A stretch of DNA of 64,000 nt from contig MNCI01005835.1 in assembly GCA_015680685.1 (NCBI GenBank), positions 711,939 through 775,938 of the forward strand. The letters run 5' to 3'. Below, one piece after another: positions 10,441 through 23,502 of this stretch (its first letter is position 1; each line of letters begins with the position of its first letter). The DNA is from Gnetum montanum. Its lineage: Eukaryota; Streptophyta; Gnetopsida; Gnetales; Gnetaceae. The notes under the pieces are model-generated. The model saw only the letters and a program-made list of their open reading frames with translations. It was not told the origin of the DNA and made no database searches. The position numbers were made by a program, and so were the translations under genes.

Positions 10441-12560
10441 GAGTTTTCATGTTGAGCAATATGACTAGAGAGCATCGTTGAGTTTTTTGCTCTAGTCTCT
10501 TCTATATTTGCTAATTATTCTTATTAATATTTTTGTGATCTCTCTATTGGTAACCTTTACTTGACCATTGGCTTGGAGGTGGTAGGGTGTTAATTTGTGT
10601 TCAACCACCAAGCATTGCATGAGCTTACGAAAAGTACCACCTATAAAGTGAGTACCATTCTTAGAAATTAGTGCACATGGCACTCCAAACCTATTTAAAA
10701 CATTTTGTTGTACAAACTAAGTAGTAGTGGAAGATGTCCAGTCAGCAATGGCCACTACTTCTATCCATTTTGTACAATAGTCAACAATGACTATTTTGTA
10801 CATATTTCCATTTGAAATGTGTGTGATGGGAGCCATCAAGTCTATGCCCTAGATGTTGAAGGGTTTCAATTTTTGGATCCACTACTAAGGTCCCTCCATT
10901 CATGTGGTCATTCCACCATCTCGTTGATAGTGTTCACAAGAGTAAATGAATTGGTGGGCATTCCTGAAGATTGTTGGCCAATAGTACCTTACCATAAATA
11001 TTTTAATGGTTGTGTGTCTCCCTGCATAGTGGCCCAAGGACCCTCGTAAGCATCTTGGAGAATGCATAGTTGATCAACATCAAGAACACACCAACAAACC
11101 AAGCCATCAGTGCACACCTTGTAAAGGTGTTCATTAATTTTCATGAAGAATTTGGCCTAATGAAGAAATTTTTATTTCTTCTGGTGGTCTAACTTTTGTG
11201 GCATCTCTTGAGTAAAAAGATAAGTGAGGATGTCATCGTACCATTTTGGTTCAGCAGGCACTTTTTCATTTATTACACTAGCAAAGAGGAGTTCATCAGG
11301 AAATTGATCAGAAAGCAAGCTTTCCTCTTTGTTGTCGCATTGTAATTGAGGTAAGTGGTCAACAACCACATTCTTGGTGTCCTTTCGATCTGCCATTGTA
11401 AGATCAAACTCCTATAAGATCACCAATGATCATATGACATGAGGGCTTACCATTGGCTTGTTCATGAGGAAGTGAATGGCACTATGGTTCATGTGCATAA
11501 ACACCTTGTACCCAAGTACATAGTGCCTAATTTTTTTCAAGGCATACACCATTGCCATTAGCTTTGTTTTTTTTGTGGTGTAATTGAGTTCTGCACCCAC
11601 AATGCTTTTCCTTGCACAATGGATGTAATATGGACTATTTTTATTGTCCAACTATGTAAGCATAACTTCCAAGGCATAGTTTGACGTATCCATCATAATG
11701 TGAAATAGTAGGGGCCAATCAGGTGCTCATAGAATTGGAGTTTCTATAAGCCTCTACTTAAGGCTTTGGAATGCCTTTTCACATTCCTCAGTTTATATAA
11801 ATGGAGCATCTTTCTTTGTAAGTTTGACCAACAGTTTCACAATCTTAGAGAAATTTTCTTTGAATCATTGGTAGTAGCCAGTGTGTCCAAGGAATGATTG
11901 AACATCTTTAATGGTTTTTGATTGATAGGTTATTCCTTGGATGACCCAAATATTTTTAGGGTCTACCTTAATCTTGCTTGAGAAACTTTGTGTCCCAACA
12001 TAATGCCCTCCTAGATCATGAGATGGCTATTTTACCAATTGAGCCAAAGATTAGTATCCACACACCTTTTAAGCACTTGCTCAAGGTGGTTCAAGGATTG
12101 CTCAACTATAGTGCCATAGGTGGAGAAGTCATCCATGAAAACTTCCAGTCGGCTACAAATCTGCTACTGAAAAATGCTCAAGATCAAGAGTTGAAAAGTT
12201 GTAGGGACATTGCACAGACCAAAGGACATCTTACGATATGAAAAAGTTCCCTAGGGACTTGTGAATGTTGTTTTGGCTTGATCCTCAAGTGCAATCTAAA
12301 TTTGGTTATAGCCACTATAACTATTTAGAAAGCTATAATAGCAATGCCCAGTGTTCAACACCTTGTCCACGAATGACAATGGAAAATGATCTTTGAACAT
12401 CGTCATGTCCAACAACCTAAAATCAATATAGACCCATCACTTTCCACCTTTCTTTGGCATAATTACAAGTCAGATAACCTAATCACTATTCATAATTTGA
12501 TAAATGAACCCTAACTTCAGGAGTTCAATTTCCTCTTTGATGATCTGCTTCAATTTGGAG
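10440..12560 (-). pseudogene. pol: Ath-3 pol: reverse transcriptase, RNase H, integrase
   Basis: Reading down the minus strand: RT fingers and palm from about 12560; a DFRLLDMTMFKDHFPL block (near 12420-12370); SPLGTFSYRKMSFGLCN (near 12260-12210); and the catalytic EVFMDDFSTYG (FMDD at 12139-12128), a hallmark of Athila RT. RNase H follows (11650-11430, with AELNYTT and ALKKIRHY). The linker WYDDILTY (near 11240) leads to integrase (about 11150-10440). The integrase core shows GIDLMAP and NGTHF, but the second Asp is Lys (SKNGTHF) and the catalytic Glu is Lys (GQVKVTNRE). One zinc-binding Cys also seems lost. Many stops interrupt the frame, so the polyprotein is dead. Confidence 0.85.
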
Positions 12561-13081
12561 TTTAGCAACTACTGGAGTTGTCTCTTTAGCCTCATGGATG
12601 AATCAATATAGATGCAATGTTGGCATATTTGAAGATCATTCCCTGTGAGTTTAGGATATGACCAAGCAAAGGCTATGGCCATTTGTTTATCACCTTTAAT
12701 AGCATCCTTTTTTACTCAGAGGCAAGGTTGGCACTAATTATGACTAGCTTGCCATTTTTCAGAAATGCATATTCCATGCTGGTAGGTAGAGTTTTCAACT
12801 CTAAAACTATCAAGGATTTCCAACTCTTCCCAATTGGTATCATCAAGTTTGTTATCAAAGAGTTGGCAATGAACTTGCTTTAGTTCATGCATGCCTTTAA
12901 CATAGGCACAAGTTAGGATCTCAGTAGATTTTATGCAAAGTGTGCTATTTTCAGAATTATCTATTAGCCACTAGGTGCCCTCCTATTTTCTGGCTACTAC
13001 ATTCAGGCACTTTTGGATTTTAGATTCATCTGCACCATGTCTAAATGCTTTGATTAATGTGCTTTTGATAGATCAAAGTTT

Positions 13082-16030
13082 CTACACATAGTTGCACATG
13101 GTATCATTGTACGTGATGCATGGAACTCTCTTCTTATTGATCTCTTCAAATGCATTTTCCTTAGAAATCACTAGCGAAAGATCTCTGATGCCCATTTGTG
13201 CATCAATAATGCTCAGCAAAGCCCTTCCCATAATAACTAGAAAGTCCCCCTTGCAATTGTCAACCTTGATCACCAAGAAATCTATAGGATACGACCACCC
13301 ATAGACAATGATCATAGTGTCCCTCACTAATCCCAAGGAAATAGTGATGGGATGATCTACCAATTCTAAAATGATGTTGCTCTTCTTGAGATAAGGCAGG
13401 TTCTAGGCTTGGTATATTTTATGGAAAATTAGGTTGATACGAAAACCTGAATCAAGAAGAGCCTTGCATGGCTCATTTCCAACAATTTGCAAGTAGATGA
13501 GAGGACTATCAGGATTAGCTCATTTCCTAGAAAGGTTACCAGTGCTGATCCAATCAGATATAGCATGGATTAACATGACTCTACAAATCTTGGGAGGCAT
13601 TTGGTTTAAATGGCTTTGGAAAGAAACGGATGTAGAGGATGAAGGAGATACAAGGTGACTAGCTGCATAAGTCAATGAGGACTTTGTAGGGCTATTAGTT
13701 CGAAAGAATGGTCTTTTATGGGATCTGGTTTCTGAACCACTTGGTTGAGGAATCAATTGTAAGTTAACAACCTTGGTAACATTACATTGTAGTGGTTGTG
13801 CGGGAATTTCACCCTGCATGGATGGAGTAGGCGATAATTGGATTGAGGGTTGAGGAACATGTGCTGAAGGATGAAAAGCATGATAAGGATATGGGAACTC
13901 CCCTTTAGGAGATGGAGAATGAGTTTTGTAGTACTCCAGAGGGTAGTAGTGATATTGGAAGGAAGCGTTACTAGAAGAGTCATGCGAAGACATGGATTGC
14001 TAAACATAGTACCCATACGAATATGACCTCCAATAAGGATATTGGTACCTTAATGGTGGCATCCCCCATGACTGTGGGTGCTAGCATTAATGGTACTACT
14101 CATACAGTTGTGATGGAGCTTCACTTGGATAATAAGCTTTTTGTTATTGGTGAAACTGCCTTAGGTTGCCTTGAGGATAAGGCAACCTTCTTAGTGTTTG
14201 CCTTTGTGTCAGTCTAGGATTCAGAGCATACATCCCAAATTCCTATAAGTGTGACACAACAGGGAAACATCCCTTGGGATGTTCATATTGATAGATGTCA
14301 CATTCATCATCATCATTTGATTTTGACTCCACAACCTTTTCCACTATAGTAGCTTTACCCTTACCCCTTTAGTAGGCACGTTCAGCTTCCATTCTTCTTT
14401 TGCGGTCACAATTACTACCTTACTCTTTGGATTCTTTTGTAATTTTTAGAGTAGTTTGAAAATTTTCATCCAAAGATTCCTACATTTTGTCAACCTTAGC
14501 CAAAATTTTAGACATAAATTTTTAAATTGGAAAATTTTTTTATTGCACCACTTCATCAAGTGGTGTCTCCCCCTCACTATCATAGAATTAGAGTTCCTTT
14601 TTTTTTATGGAAAGGTCCTAGGTATACTTCTCAGCACTTTCACAATTTCTCAACTCACCTTCTTCTTTTGCAACCTGCTCAATCAACCTTTGGATTTGAT
14701 GGACTCTCAGTTTTGATAATCTCTCTTACGCATAGACCCCAAGGATTCTCCTTATTTTTTATTAGAGCCCATCTATGATATGGTGAAGTTGCTCCCAATG
14801 AAAATAACCATGGCTATGACATCTATGCAAGAAAGAGTAATACCTACCCATGACTACGTCCAAGGGTTCATGTGTTCCTTATCTCCAACATGGGATTTAC
14901 TTTCTCAAATTGGACACTTTGAAGTATGTCTAATATTTGTCGTTGAATAGCTCAAGCATTGTACTCCATGTATGAATTGATTCTGTCTCCAAGGAGTAGT
15001 ACTAAATTTTTGCTTCTTTTATGAGTGTCCTAGGAAAAAACTTAAGTTTGTGCCAATCAGTCTTCATGTTCTACAAGGCACAAGCATCGTGAAAGGCTTG
15101 AAGATGGATATGTGGATCTGAGTTATATCCCCCCTCAAATCTGGGAATATTGTTCATATCCAACCTCTCGATTCTGCTATCTTTCACATGGCCAGTTGGA
15201 ATTCTAACTACCTCTACAATGTTTAACATGCTTTGAGTTTCAAGAAAAGGTTTACCATCATCATGATTTTGATGATGCCTATGGTATCCTTTGCTACCAC
15301 TTTGTTCATGGTGGGTTTTACGATCATTATCCCCTCGTTCAACTCCATCATAGTGTCATCCCCTGCAATTTCGATCAGATTCAAAGGAGGAAGAAGAAGA
15401 TGTAAATGAAGAGGGCAAAGAGGAAGGAGAACTACCACCACCACGATATTTGCCACCTCCTCTCCTCTAGTCACGACCATGATCATTAGGTTTATTGTCA
15501 TCACAAGGCTTGCTTAAGCCCTTGCCTTAACTCTCACTTTTGCCTAAACCTAGATTGTTGATAGTTGACTATAAGTACGGGTTCAAGCCTCCTTCACTAG
15601 AGTCAAGGGATGTAAAATCTTCATGTTGAGAATCCCCAAAGGAATGATCCTCCTTGTTGTTTTGGTTCAGCAAGAATAAGATGTTAGTGAACTATTTTCC
15701 TTTCATAGCTTCATGGCACTTCTCCTAGTGTTAATCTCATTTGCATTATGTTTCTGTGGAATGGTAGTCCTAACAATCATGGTCCTGCACAATGTATTTA
15801 TCATGGAGATCATGGATGTCCAACCTATTAAGAGTTTGGAGCAGCATCACAGGAAAAAATCGATCAAGAGGCAACAAAACGTTACCCTCCATATCTCTCC
15901 ACCACAGCTGTTCATCCTAATGTAGGATGAAGGTGAAATTAGGTACAAACTCATCTAGATGAGTGTACACCACCTTGAATTCTTGGGGCACTGGTAGTTT
16001 TGATACATCATGCTTGTGAGAGAAAGACAT
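13082..16030 (-). pseudogene. gag: Ath-3 gag-protease
   Basis: The ATG at 16030-16028 begins MSFSHKHDV, and the N-terminal block PNFTFILH is shared with Ath-6. A Ser/Arg/Gly/His-rich stretch (about 15480-15260) is followed by the capsid-like core (about 15200-14750; NIPRFEGGY, LQAFHDA, EPLDVVMGRYYS). An atypical Cys/His motif is near 14310-14250 (CDIYQYEHPKGC). A Pro/Gln-rich spacer (14000-13520) leads to the retropepsin, with an intact DSG active site (13453-13445, LLDSGF) and the VIMGRALLS flap-end block (about 13230). Gag packages the RNA and PR cleaves the polyprotein. Several stops are present. The order is the same as in Ath-6. Confidence 0.8.
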
Positions 16031-16171
16031 TTTGGATTAAACGAAAAATTTAGTGTGCATTAATTATAAGTATAATTATTATCTTTTGAATAATTGTGAA
16101 TTTTAGGTTTGTTCCAACGATTTCAAATAATATTCACTAAGTCCTAGGTAGCACACATATTAAACTATAGA

Positions 16172-16189
16172 TCCCTAACAATGGTGCCA
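16172..16189 (-). promoter_or_regulatory. Ath-3 primer-binding site (tRNA-Asp type)
   Basis: On the minus strand TGGCACCATTGTTAGGGA, a decayed complement of the tRNA-Asp 3' end, one base inside the 5' LTR edge at 16191. Confidence 0.75.
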
Positions 16190-16190
16190 A

Positions 16191-17103
16191 TGATGAGTAG
16201 TGAGTATACCCTACACCTAATCGTATAAATCACTAAGTGTTCATATGCGATCCAGTTGAATTTCCTAGACTTATAGCCTTCTAAGTACACTAGTCTCCAG
16301 GAAGTGAAACTAATCGTTGTAATCATTGTCTTCCCAATTACACTTGTGAAACACAAATGTATGGTTAAGTGTAACTGAGGCATATAGTTTTTATCATTTT
16401 TATGTTTTATGTTCTAAGTTACCTAAGAATGAAGAATAGAGAATTAAAGATATTTAATTGCTAATTTAAGCTAACTAGCTGATGTTTAACTAACCCTAGC
16501 ATAAGCATCTATTACCACTTACTATACACATCTTGACCAAGTTTAATGCTACTAGGTTATCAAACATTAAGTGTTACTGGGATCACCAAGCACGAAGCAT
16601 ATGCTTGACGTGATTGTACTTATGTGCTTAATTTATCACTATTTAGTCTAGCTTAATTTAGCTTAGTTTATTTCATAATTAATTATTTGATTACTTAAAG
16701 CATTAAAGGAAATTGCATAAAATACTAAATGCATAAAGGAAATAATTAATCTATTTCAAAGTTCTACATCAGAAAGCTCATCTTTATTATCACACACACT
16801 ACCATGCTCAAGTACAACAATGCTTGAATAAAGATCCATACACTCTTTGACTCCTATTGTAGGCACTTAGAAAAATATTTTAACTTTCAAGTGGAAAAAC
16901 TGTTAGACCTTCGCTACAACTATGACAAAAGATGTCATAAACATGGTGGGTAAGCACATATTTATAGGTGAAAATAGACACTGCGTTGATGAGGTCATGT
17001 CAACGCATCAAATCATATGTCAACACGGCCACGTCAACAAGTTCGCGTCAATGGGACCACCTCGATGAGGCCTTGTTGAGGTAACCCATGACATGATAGA
17101 TGA
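16191..17103 (-). mobile_element. Ath-3 5' LTR
   Basis: A 913-bp LTR homologous to 3956-4859. U3 (about 16980-17100) holds GTTGACGTGG, GTTGACATATG, GCGTTGACATG and related units. TATA is CCTATAAATATG on the minus strand near 16960. Substitutions between the two LTRs are frequent by eye, so the insertion is not recent. Confidence 0.85.
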
Positions 17104-18346
17104 CATAATTTAGCTTTTGGGAATGGAAAATGCCTCAAAAGTCACTATCACCTCACTTCCCAAGTGGAGAAAGTTATCTCATGTCTATATTTAGGGATGG
17201 CCAAATTTGGCATTTTCATGGGTTTTTGCAGAGGTGTAGCCTTAACTATGCTAGAATCATCTACCCCTAGCATAAATGGTGTTGGGTTTTCATTTCCAAC
17301 CAAAATCTAGCATAGTCACCACAAAACCTAGCATAGACACACATATCCAACATTGGAATTCATGGGATTTTTCATTTTCCATTTTTTCAATAGTGGCCAG
17401 CGTAGTTGCCCCAAGTCTTTAGCAGTTGCAGCATGGCTAGCATAGACATTGTATTCACTATTAATTTCTAGAAACTTCAACATAGTCCACTAAGGTTAAC
17501 ATAGTTGGGATGGTGCCAACATAGTCAAAGAAATCTGTTTACTATTTACAGTATTTGGGTGGGCTTTGGTGGCTACAGTGTATCTAAACTTCCTATAAAT
17601 GATCACCTCAGCTGAGAGTTGTAACTATTATACCTGCAAATAGATATCAATCTGTTAGTAATCATGATAGTGATGTATGTAACCCAAAAATAGTAATTCC
17701 ACAGCCTATAAAAACCAAACATAAACATCGTATTATGGTTCACAACTTTTTAATCATTTCCATAACATGAAAGCTTCTTTCTACACAAAGAGACTTTGTA
17801 ACCTTGCAACATCTTTTAAAGAAAATTGGTGTCTATGTCGGGCATTAGAGACTCCCAACGTAATACCACTACTTCAAGGGTGGAACACCATCAGTGACCA
17901 CAGTTGCATATTTTGGTGAAAACTAGTAAGGAGTTGTTGGAAACTGGGGTTGGGAAGTATGTCGATTGTGGGGTTTCAAGTGCAAATTGCAAGCTCCAAT
18001 GAACTTCAAGCTCCTTCCAAGTGAATTTCTTGTGCATCTAGCATACAAATTTATACCTCTTAAACCTTATACTTTATGCATTTCCCATTTCAATAAAGTT
18101 ATAGTTCATTGTTATGCATATTACGTTTAAGTTTTAATTTTTGTGTCTATTTTCATTTTAGATCTACAATTTTGTTTCTATTTCCATCATCATTTATGTT
18201 TTTGTATGTTCTTGGGTGGTTAGCCAAATCATCCAAGGTGCCTTGAATCTCATTTTTTGAGGCCCTTGAGATTCAAGGTTAAAACTATTTTAGCACTTGG
18301 GATTTTCCTATTCTTGTTCCAGCAACCGAATTTTCTAGGTTCAATA
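17104..18346 (+). mobile_element. Tat-1 5' LTR, right piece
   Basis: Matches the 3' LTR from 35441 to 36638. A TATA-like CCTATAAAAACC lies at about 17705, an AATAAAG signal near 18094, and a shared end block CTTGTTYCAGCAACC. The LTR is dotted with CTATGCTAG / CTAGCATAG half-palindromes of the kind seen in the tandem array at 29090-31115. Confidence 0.8.
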
Positions 18347-19303
18347 GTTTTCTAGTTCTAAAAGGAGGGCCTCTATCTAAATTCTTAGCCCAAAAAAGCT
18401 TTCCCATTCTATTCTAAATACCAAGTTTGTTATGTTTTCAAATTTTAAAACTTGTAAACATATTCTATCAAAGCCAATGTTGTTGCCGAAAACCCTTTCC
18501 CAAATATCCTAGCATAGCTTGTGGTAATTGAGTTAGGTTTCCACTGTACTTTCATAGCAGTTGCTGGATTCCTTTGAACCAAGATAATTTACCTTAAAAA
18601 CCCATTTCTGTCCAAGAACCCAATTTTGTTAAAAAAACCCAAATCCATCTATTGCAAAATTTAGTGGAAATAAGCCAATGTAAACCACTTTCCTATTCTC
18701 ATCACTTAATATAGTTGGCTGGAAATCCCAATAGTCTACTACGTCAACCTCTAGCGTAGAGCCTGTTGGAAAGGCTAACATAGTTGGTGCTACTATCTTA
18801 AACCCTTTCTACTACACAGTACACAATCGTCTGCTATGTAGTATTTTACAACAACAGTTTTCTTACTATCTTTTCATTTATAGTCAACTACGCTAGTGGA
18901 TAATCCCACAACTAGAGTTTCTACTAAAAATAGTAAAAAGTTTAAAACCATATCTTTGACAATGTCACGCAATCACTCAATCATTTTACCTTTTAACTTC
19001 ATTGACACCAAGTGTGGCCAATAGGTCATAAGAGTGTATGATCCTAAGGACCCTATTGTGGCGGAGTGTAGGCAATCACTCAGGCTTAGGGATTGAAGCC
19101 CTAAATTTTTAGTAATAAATGAAGACTATTATAACTTTGTTTTTGCCAAACTTTAGGCTAGCATGCTGATTCCAACAATGCAAGTAGAAGACAAAAGGAA
19201 TTACAAACTCATACACCATGATAAAAAGTAATACATACCTTCCCCATACGATAATATACCCTTAATAGAAAGCTATGCTCGCATTTGATCTTGGTTAATT
19301 AAG
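18347..19303 (+). other. Tat-1 leader between 5' LTR and gag
   Basis: A non-coding leader. A block TCTAAAAGGAGGGCCTC just after the LTR is also present at the same place in Tat-2 (CCTAGAAGGAGGGCCTT near 47072), so it may be part of the primer or packaging region. I could not match a tRNA with confidence. The extra ORF1 that Ogre elements carry before gag is not seen. Confidence 0.45.
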
Positions 19304-21269
19304 ATGGATGAAGAGGATGGGAAGGATAGCTCATATGAGCAACAAGAAGACAAGGATGAGTTTGGGGCTAAATCCAAACATTAGAAGCTCATTGGGGAGG
19401 GGGGCGTGGCTTTTCCAACAATCGATCCCCAAATCCATCATGCCTACCTCAACACCCCTCATATCTTCCATGAGATAGATTCTTCCATCCTTAACTCCCC
19501 CCTATTCAACCATGTTTAGGCCTATGCCTATTATAGTAGTGCACCAAACATAATCAGTGCCACAACCAACTACCTTCAACTTTTCAATGTCTTTCATCAC
19601 ATAGCCATGGTCTATGCAATCATCATTGGTGGCTGTGAGAGCATCATTAATCCATTATCCATCCAAATGGGGCACATAGTGGGACCTCAAGTTATCCAAG
19701 GGTCACATACCCCTTTTGTCCCCTTTGTGCTATAGATATTAGCACAAACCTCTTTTTGTTGTTCACCACACCTACAATGATGATAACCCAACCTCCCTTG
19801 GTGTGGCAACCTATTACAAGGTCACAAGCCTTCTAGCTTACATTGCAACCTTTTGTGCAAACCCCACAACTGAGAGTGGCACCTCAAGGACTGGATCAAT
19901 CTTTTCAAATGATCTAGGGCTTAATAAAAGAGTTACAAAGTCTCAAGGCTTCCACATCTCAAATTGTTAAAATTATGGATTTCTATCAGGATGATTTCAT
20001 CAATTTTGTAATCACATAACTAACTCTTGCCCCAAGTGTCACCATACCATAATTTAACAAGTACAATAGTGAGGATGATTCCAACTTCCACCTTATAACA
20101 TTTTGCTTTGAGTGCTTACTACTACAAGCTTGGTCACATACAATAATGAGAATATTCCCTATGTCTCTTATGGGAAAGGCTCTAGATTGGTACCATGCCT
20201 TACCAAGAGGATCCATATCCTCATTAGAAGACCTAATTACATAATTCATTAACCATTTCAAGTACAACATGAAACCTAATACAATCCTTAACCAATTAAT
20301 GAAGGTCAAGCTAGGACCCCTTGAGCCAATGCAAAAGTTCATTCAATGATGAAACACTTTGCTCAATGAGATTCTGAAATTGATAGCTTAAACTCAACTT
20401 CTAGCTATCTTCAATGGGGTGGTTAAGTACTTTTTAAGATCAAAATTATACTATTTAAATCCATGATCACTCAATTAGACATTCTCCCAAACCAAGAACA
20501 TAGAGGATGTCGTAGAAGCCAGCAACAACCTTGCCTATGTGCTGTATAAGAGCCAATATGCATGAAAGGACAAGAAGAGGGGAAGACAAAATAATGTAGT
20601 GATCACCACTATGGAAAAAGATAGCAAAATGACCACCCAAGGATCAAGAATGAACCAACCCAAGATCCCTACTGATAATAATAACCAACCTTCAACATTT
20701 GGGGCATCTACATCAACTACTTCTAGGCCTAATTTTGAATGAAATGACAAGTCAAAATACACTAGGCTACTATTAAAGGCATAAAAACTTCTAGACCAAC
20801 TGTTAAAGAGTGGGAGGATGCAATATAAACAAATGATAGAAAATTCTTGTAAGAGGTATGAGAGGCTATGTGAGATAGCCAAAGACCCCACTTGTGCAAC
20901 CAAGGATAATCCTCCAGTGTTTAGATATTTTAGACTTAACCACTTCTACCACTATCATTAGTTTCTAGGTCATGATACTAGCTTTTTCCTTACACTAAAA
21001 GATGACCTGAAAAAGATGATAGATAAGGATGAACTAGTGCTTGAAGCCTCCAATCCAGTTAGGCCTCAAAATTAATCAATGCACATCTATAAGGACACAT
21101 TGAATGCCAATAAAAACCCTTATACCATAGCAATGTTCAATGTTAACAATGATCAAAGGCCTACGAAAGAACCATTTGTAATTTTGATACCTCTTTATAA
21201 TGAAAGGGGCCCTTCAACTTGCATTAGTTCAAGGTCCTCCTTTGTTGTAAGGATACCATCACCAACATC

Positions 21270-21314
<45 letters not shown>

Positions 21315-22624
21315 NTGTAATTAGAATACCTCCCCTTCTCTATCTAATCGAGTCCACCCATACAAATAAATAATGATTCCTCGTGGTGGCCAATGCAATG
21401 GCTTCTTCCTTCCAACCAACCAATAACAACAAGAAGTCTTTAACTAAACAATAGAAGAAGCTTGTTCAAAATCCTAAAACAATAATGATAAGAAAGCCAA
21501 GGCATGGAAGGAAGTGGGTCCACCAAAGCACTCCCATATTATCCATTCCCATGACCTTGATGAGCTAGGTTGGTTTAACTAGTAAACCATGGGAGGATCC
21601 CAAACCCCAAGAAAAGGGGAAAGAGGCTAAGCCGTAACAACCAAAACATGAAGTTCACATTTTGGGGGACAAGGAGGAAGTTAAAAATAATTAGAATGAA
21701 AATCCTATAGCAAACAACAAAGACTTTCTCAATGCAATGGAATAAGTCAAATAGTCGTAGAAATAAAAAAAATGCAATCCTTAGCATGTATGACCTGGTC
21801 ATGACTTCCGTTGCACACTGTGAAGCACTAGTTAAGATGTTGACCTCCATTATCATTAGTGAGGACATCCTTACTAGTGAAGAATCCATCCATGCAGTGA
21901 TGGTACTATCTTCACTTAGGAAAAAAGAAAACTCAACATCACTAGTGTCTTGCAACAGTGAAATCAAAACCAACCCCCATGATGGCAAGGTAACAATGGC
22001 TTCCCTCTTTATAACTATATGGGTAGGATAATACAAAGTATATAGAATGCATGTGGACAATGGGGCAACAACAAATGTGATCCCCTATACCATAGTTGAT
22101 TGTTTAGGCTTGATCAAGCACATACAACATACTTTAACATCAACTCTTAAATCCTTCAATGGATCAAGTGTTGTTATTAAGGGATCTATCTCTTTAGACT
22201 TTGTGGCCATGAAGAAATTCCCCACAATGGCTAACTTCTTGGTGGTGGAGGGAACACCAAGATTAAACATTATCCTAGGGAGGCCTTAGCTAGCTCAATT
22301 ACAAGTTGTGTCCTCACCCATCCATTAAGAAATTCACCTACCTTACAAGGGAGGTGAAATAATCATCCATGGTAATAGCGTGGTTCCCCTAGCAGTTAAC
22401 ATAGGCATAGAGTGGAGTTTCAAGAAGAAACTTCCAACCACAAAGAAAAGCAACTTGACAAAGTGGAAAAGGCCAAAAACAATGATGATGAACTTGGGGA
22501 TATGCTATGGGAAGAGCTCCCCTTTAACATCATCAACGAAGGAGATTGGGAATACAAGCTTATGCAAAATAAACCATATTTGTTTTCTAATCTTTCAAAG
22601 ATTAGGAAGTATTTGCATAAGTAA
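19304..22624 (+). pseudogene. gag: Tat-1 gag-protease
   Basis: The ATG at 19304 opens an acidic N-terminus (MDEEDGKDSS). The capsid-like core at about 20010-20345 has the retrotransposon Gag signature FPMSLMGKALDWYHALPRG and FINHFKYNMKPNTI. A decayed zinc-knuckle region (FLGHDTSFFLTLK) lies near 20960. The retropepsin at 22040-22290 has DNGATTNVIP as active site and IILGRP near its end. The ORF closes at 22622-22624 after ELPFNIINEG and SKIRKYLHK, an ending shared with Tat-2, so the stop looks original. Stops, shifts and the C44/N artefact at 21271-21315 break the frame. The long hydrophobic minus-strand frames here are shadows. Confidence 0.8.
21271..21315 (+). other. 44-base C run followed by N (likely assembly artefact)
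   Basis: An uninterrupted C run of 44 ends in N at 21315, inside the gag spacer. The Tat-2 counterpart (about 50090-50110) has ordinary sequence, with about 12 bases where the C run stands. No other homopolymer of this size exists in the window. A poly-G read artefact or a gap fill is the simplest explanation. Confidence 0.8.
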
Positions 22625-22699
22625 TGCATACCCTAATCCTCCTACCCTATGCACTTATAACCATGTAGCCATATGTACTTATAGCCTTTTAGAATAGTT

Positions 22700-23250
22700 T
22701 ACACTTTACCTTCATGCATCTTTTTATTTTACTTTATGGTAAAATTGAATTTGTGTTTAGCCTAAAAGTTTACCTTTGTTTGCATTTTTACTTTTAAAGC
22801 CTTTTCTTTTCTTCTTCTCAAATAAAAAAACATTATAAAAAACTTTAAAACTAGAAAAAAACATAAAATTTTTTACGTTTTCCATTGCGAATCGTATAGC
22901 TTGCCATGGCCTTAAATTGGAAACTACCATATAGCCCACCATGGCCTTAAACTAACAAACAACATCATAGCCTAAAGTTTACTGTTGTTTACAATTTACT
23001 TTTGAAGCCTCTTCCTTTTTATTAAAACATTAAACATAAAAGACATAAATGTTTTAAAACCAAAAATACCATAAAAATTGTAAAACATAAAGATTCTTCT
23101 TTTGTTGTTACGGCCTACCATGGCCTTAAACTAGCAAATATCACATGGACCACCATGGCCCTAAATTGGTAAACAATGTTATAACTTATCTACAATTCAG
23201 TCTACAACCTTACTGCCTAGCCAATTTTTACCTTTTTTTATGACGTTATA
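22700..23250 (+). repeat. GGCCTTAAACTRG repeats, left side of the Tat-1 gap
   Basis: The phrase CCATGGCCTTAAAYTRGNAAAC recurs near 22905, 22942, 23112 and 23150 within AT-rich DNA. Similar phrases reappear on the far side of the gap (31125-31500) and after gag-PR in Tat-2 (51660-51715). No coding sequence is seen. Confidence 0.6.
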
Positions 23251-23502
23251 ACCATACGAGTTAGCCAACGTAGACAAAAATAACATAATCACAACATAAG
23301 AACATGTGACCTTAACAAAACCATAATGCTAGAACAATGTAACCAAAACTTAAACTTAAACTTAAAATTAAAATGTCTATAACATAATAGCCATGGCTAC
23401 ATGGTGTGGTGAAAATGTTTAAACAATAAACCATAAAATTTTCCACAACTAAAACATTGGCTAACACTAGTCACATCAATAAGAATGACTAAAAATAGAG
23501 AA

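Larger units (their letters stand above)
3956..17103 (-). mobile_element. Ath-3: full-length Athila-like element
   Basis: This 13.1-kb minus-strand element has LTRs 3956-4859 (3') and 16191-17103 (5'), a tRNA-Asp-type primer site, gag-PR, pol with FMDD-type reverse transcriptase, and a separate 3' ORF. It is flanked by catac (3951-3955) and cataa (17104-17108), a 5-bp target duplication with one change. The undisturbed Tat-1 3' LTR reads catac once at this site (35437-35441), which confirms the insertion. Confidence 0.88.

Noticed and set aside
15223-15504. A 93-codon minus-strand frame rich in Met, Ile and Leu in Ath-3 gag
   Set aside because: It is out of phase with the gag frame defined by homology to Ath-6 at the same place.
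19986-22060. Long hydrophobic minus-strand frames (20342-19986, 20903-20535, 22060-21575) as membrane proteins
   Set aside because: They lie opposite gag-PR, whose plus-strand translation matches Tat-2 and known Gag and retropepsin blocks. They are complements of a coding strand.
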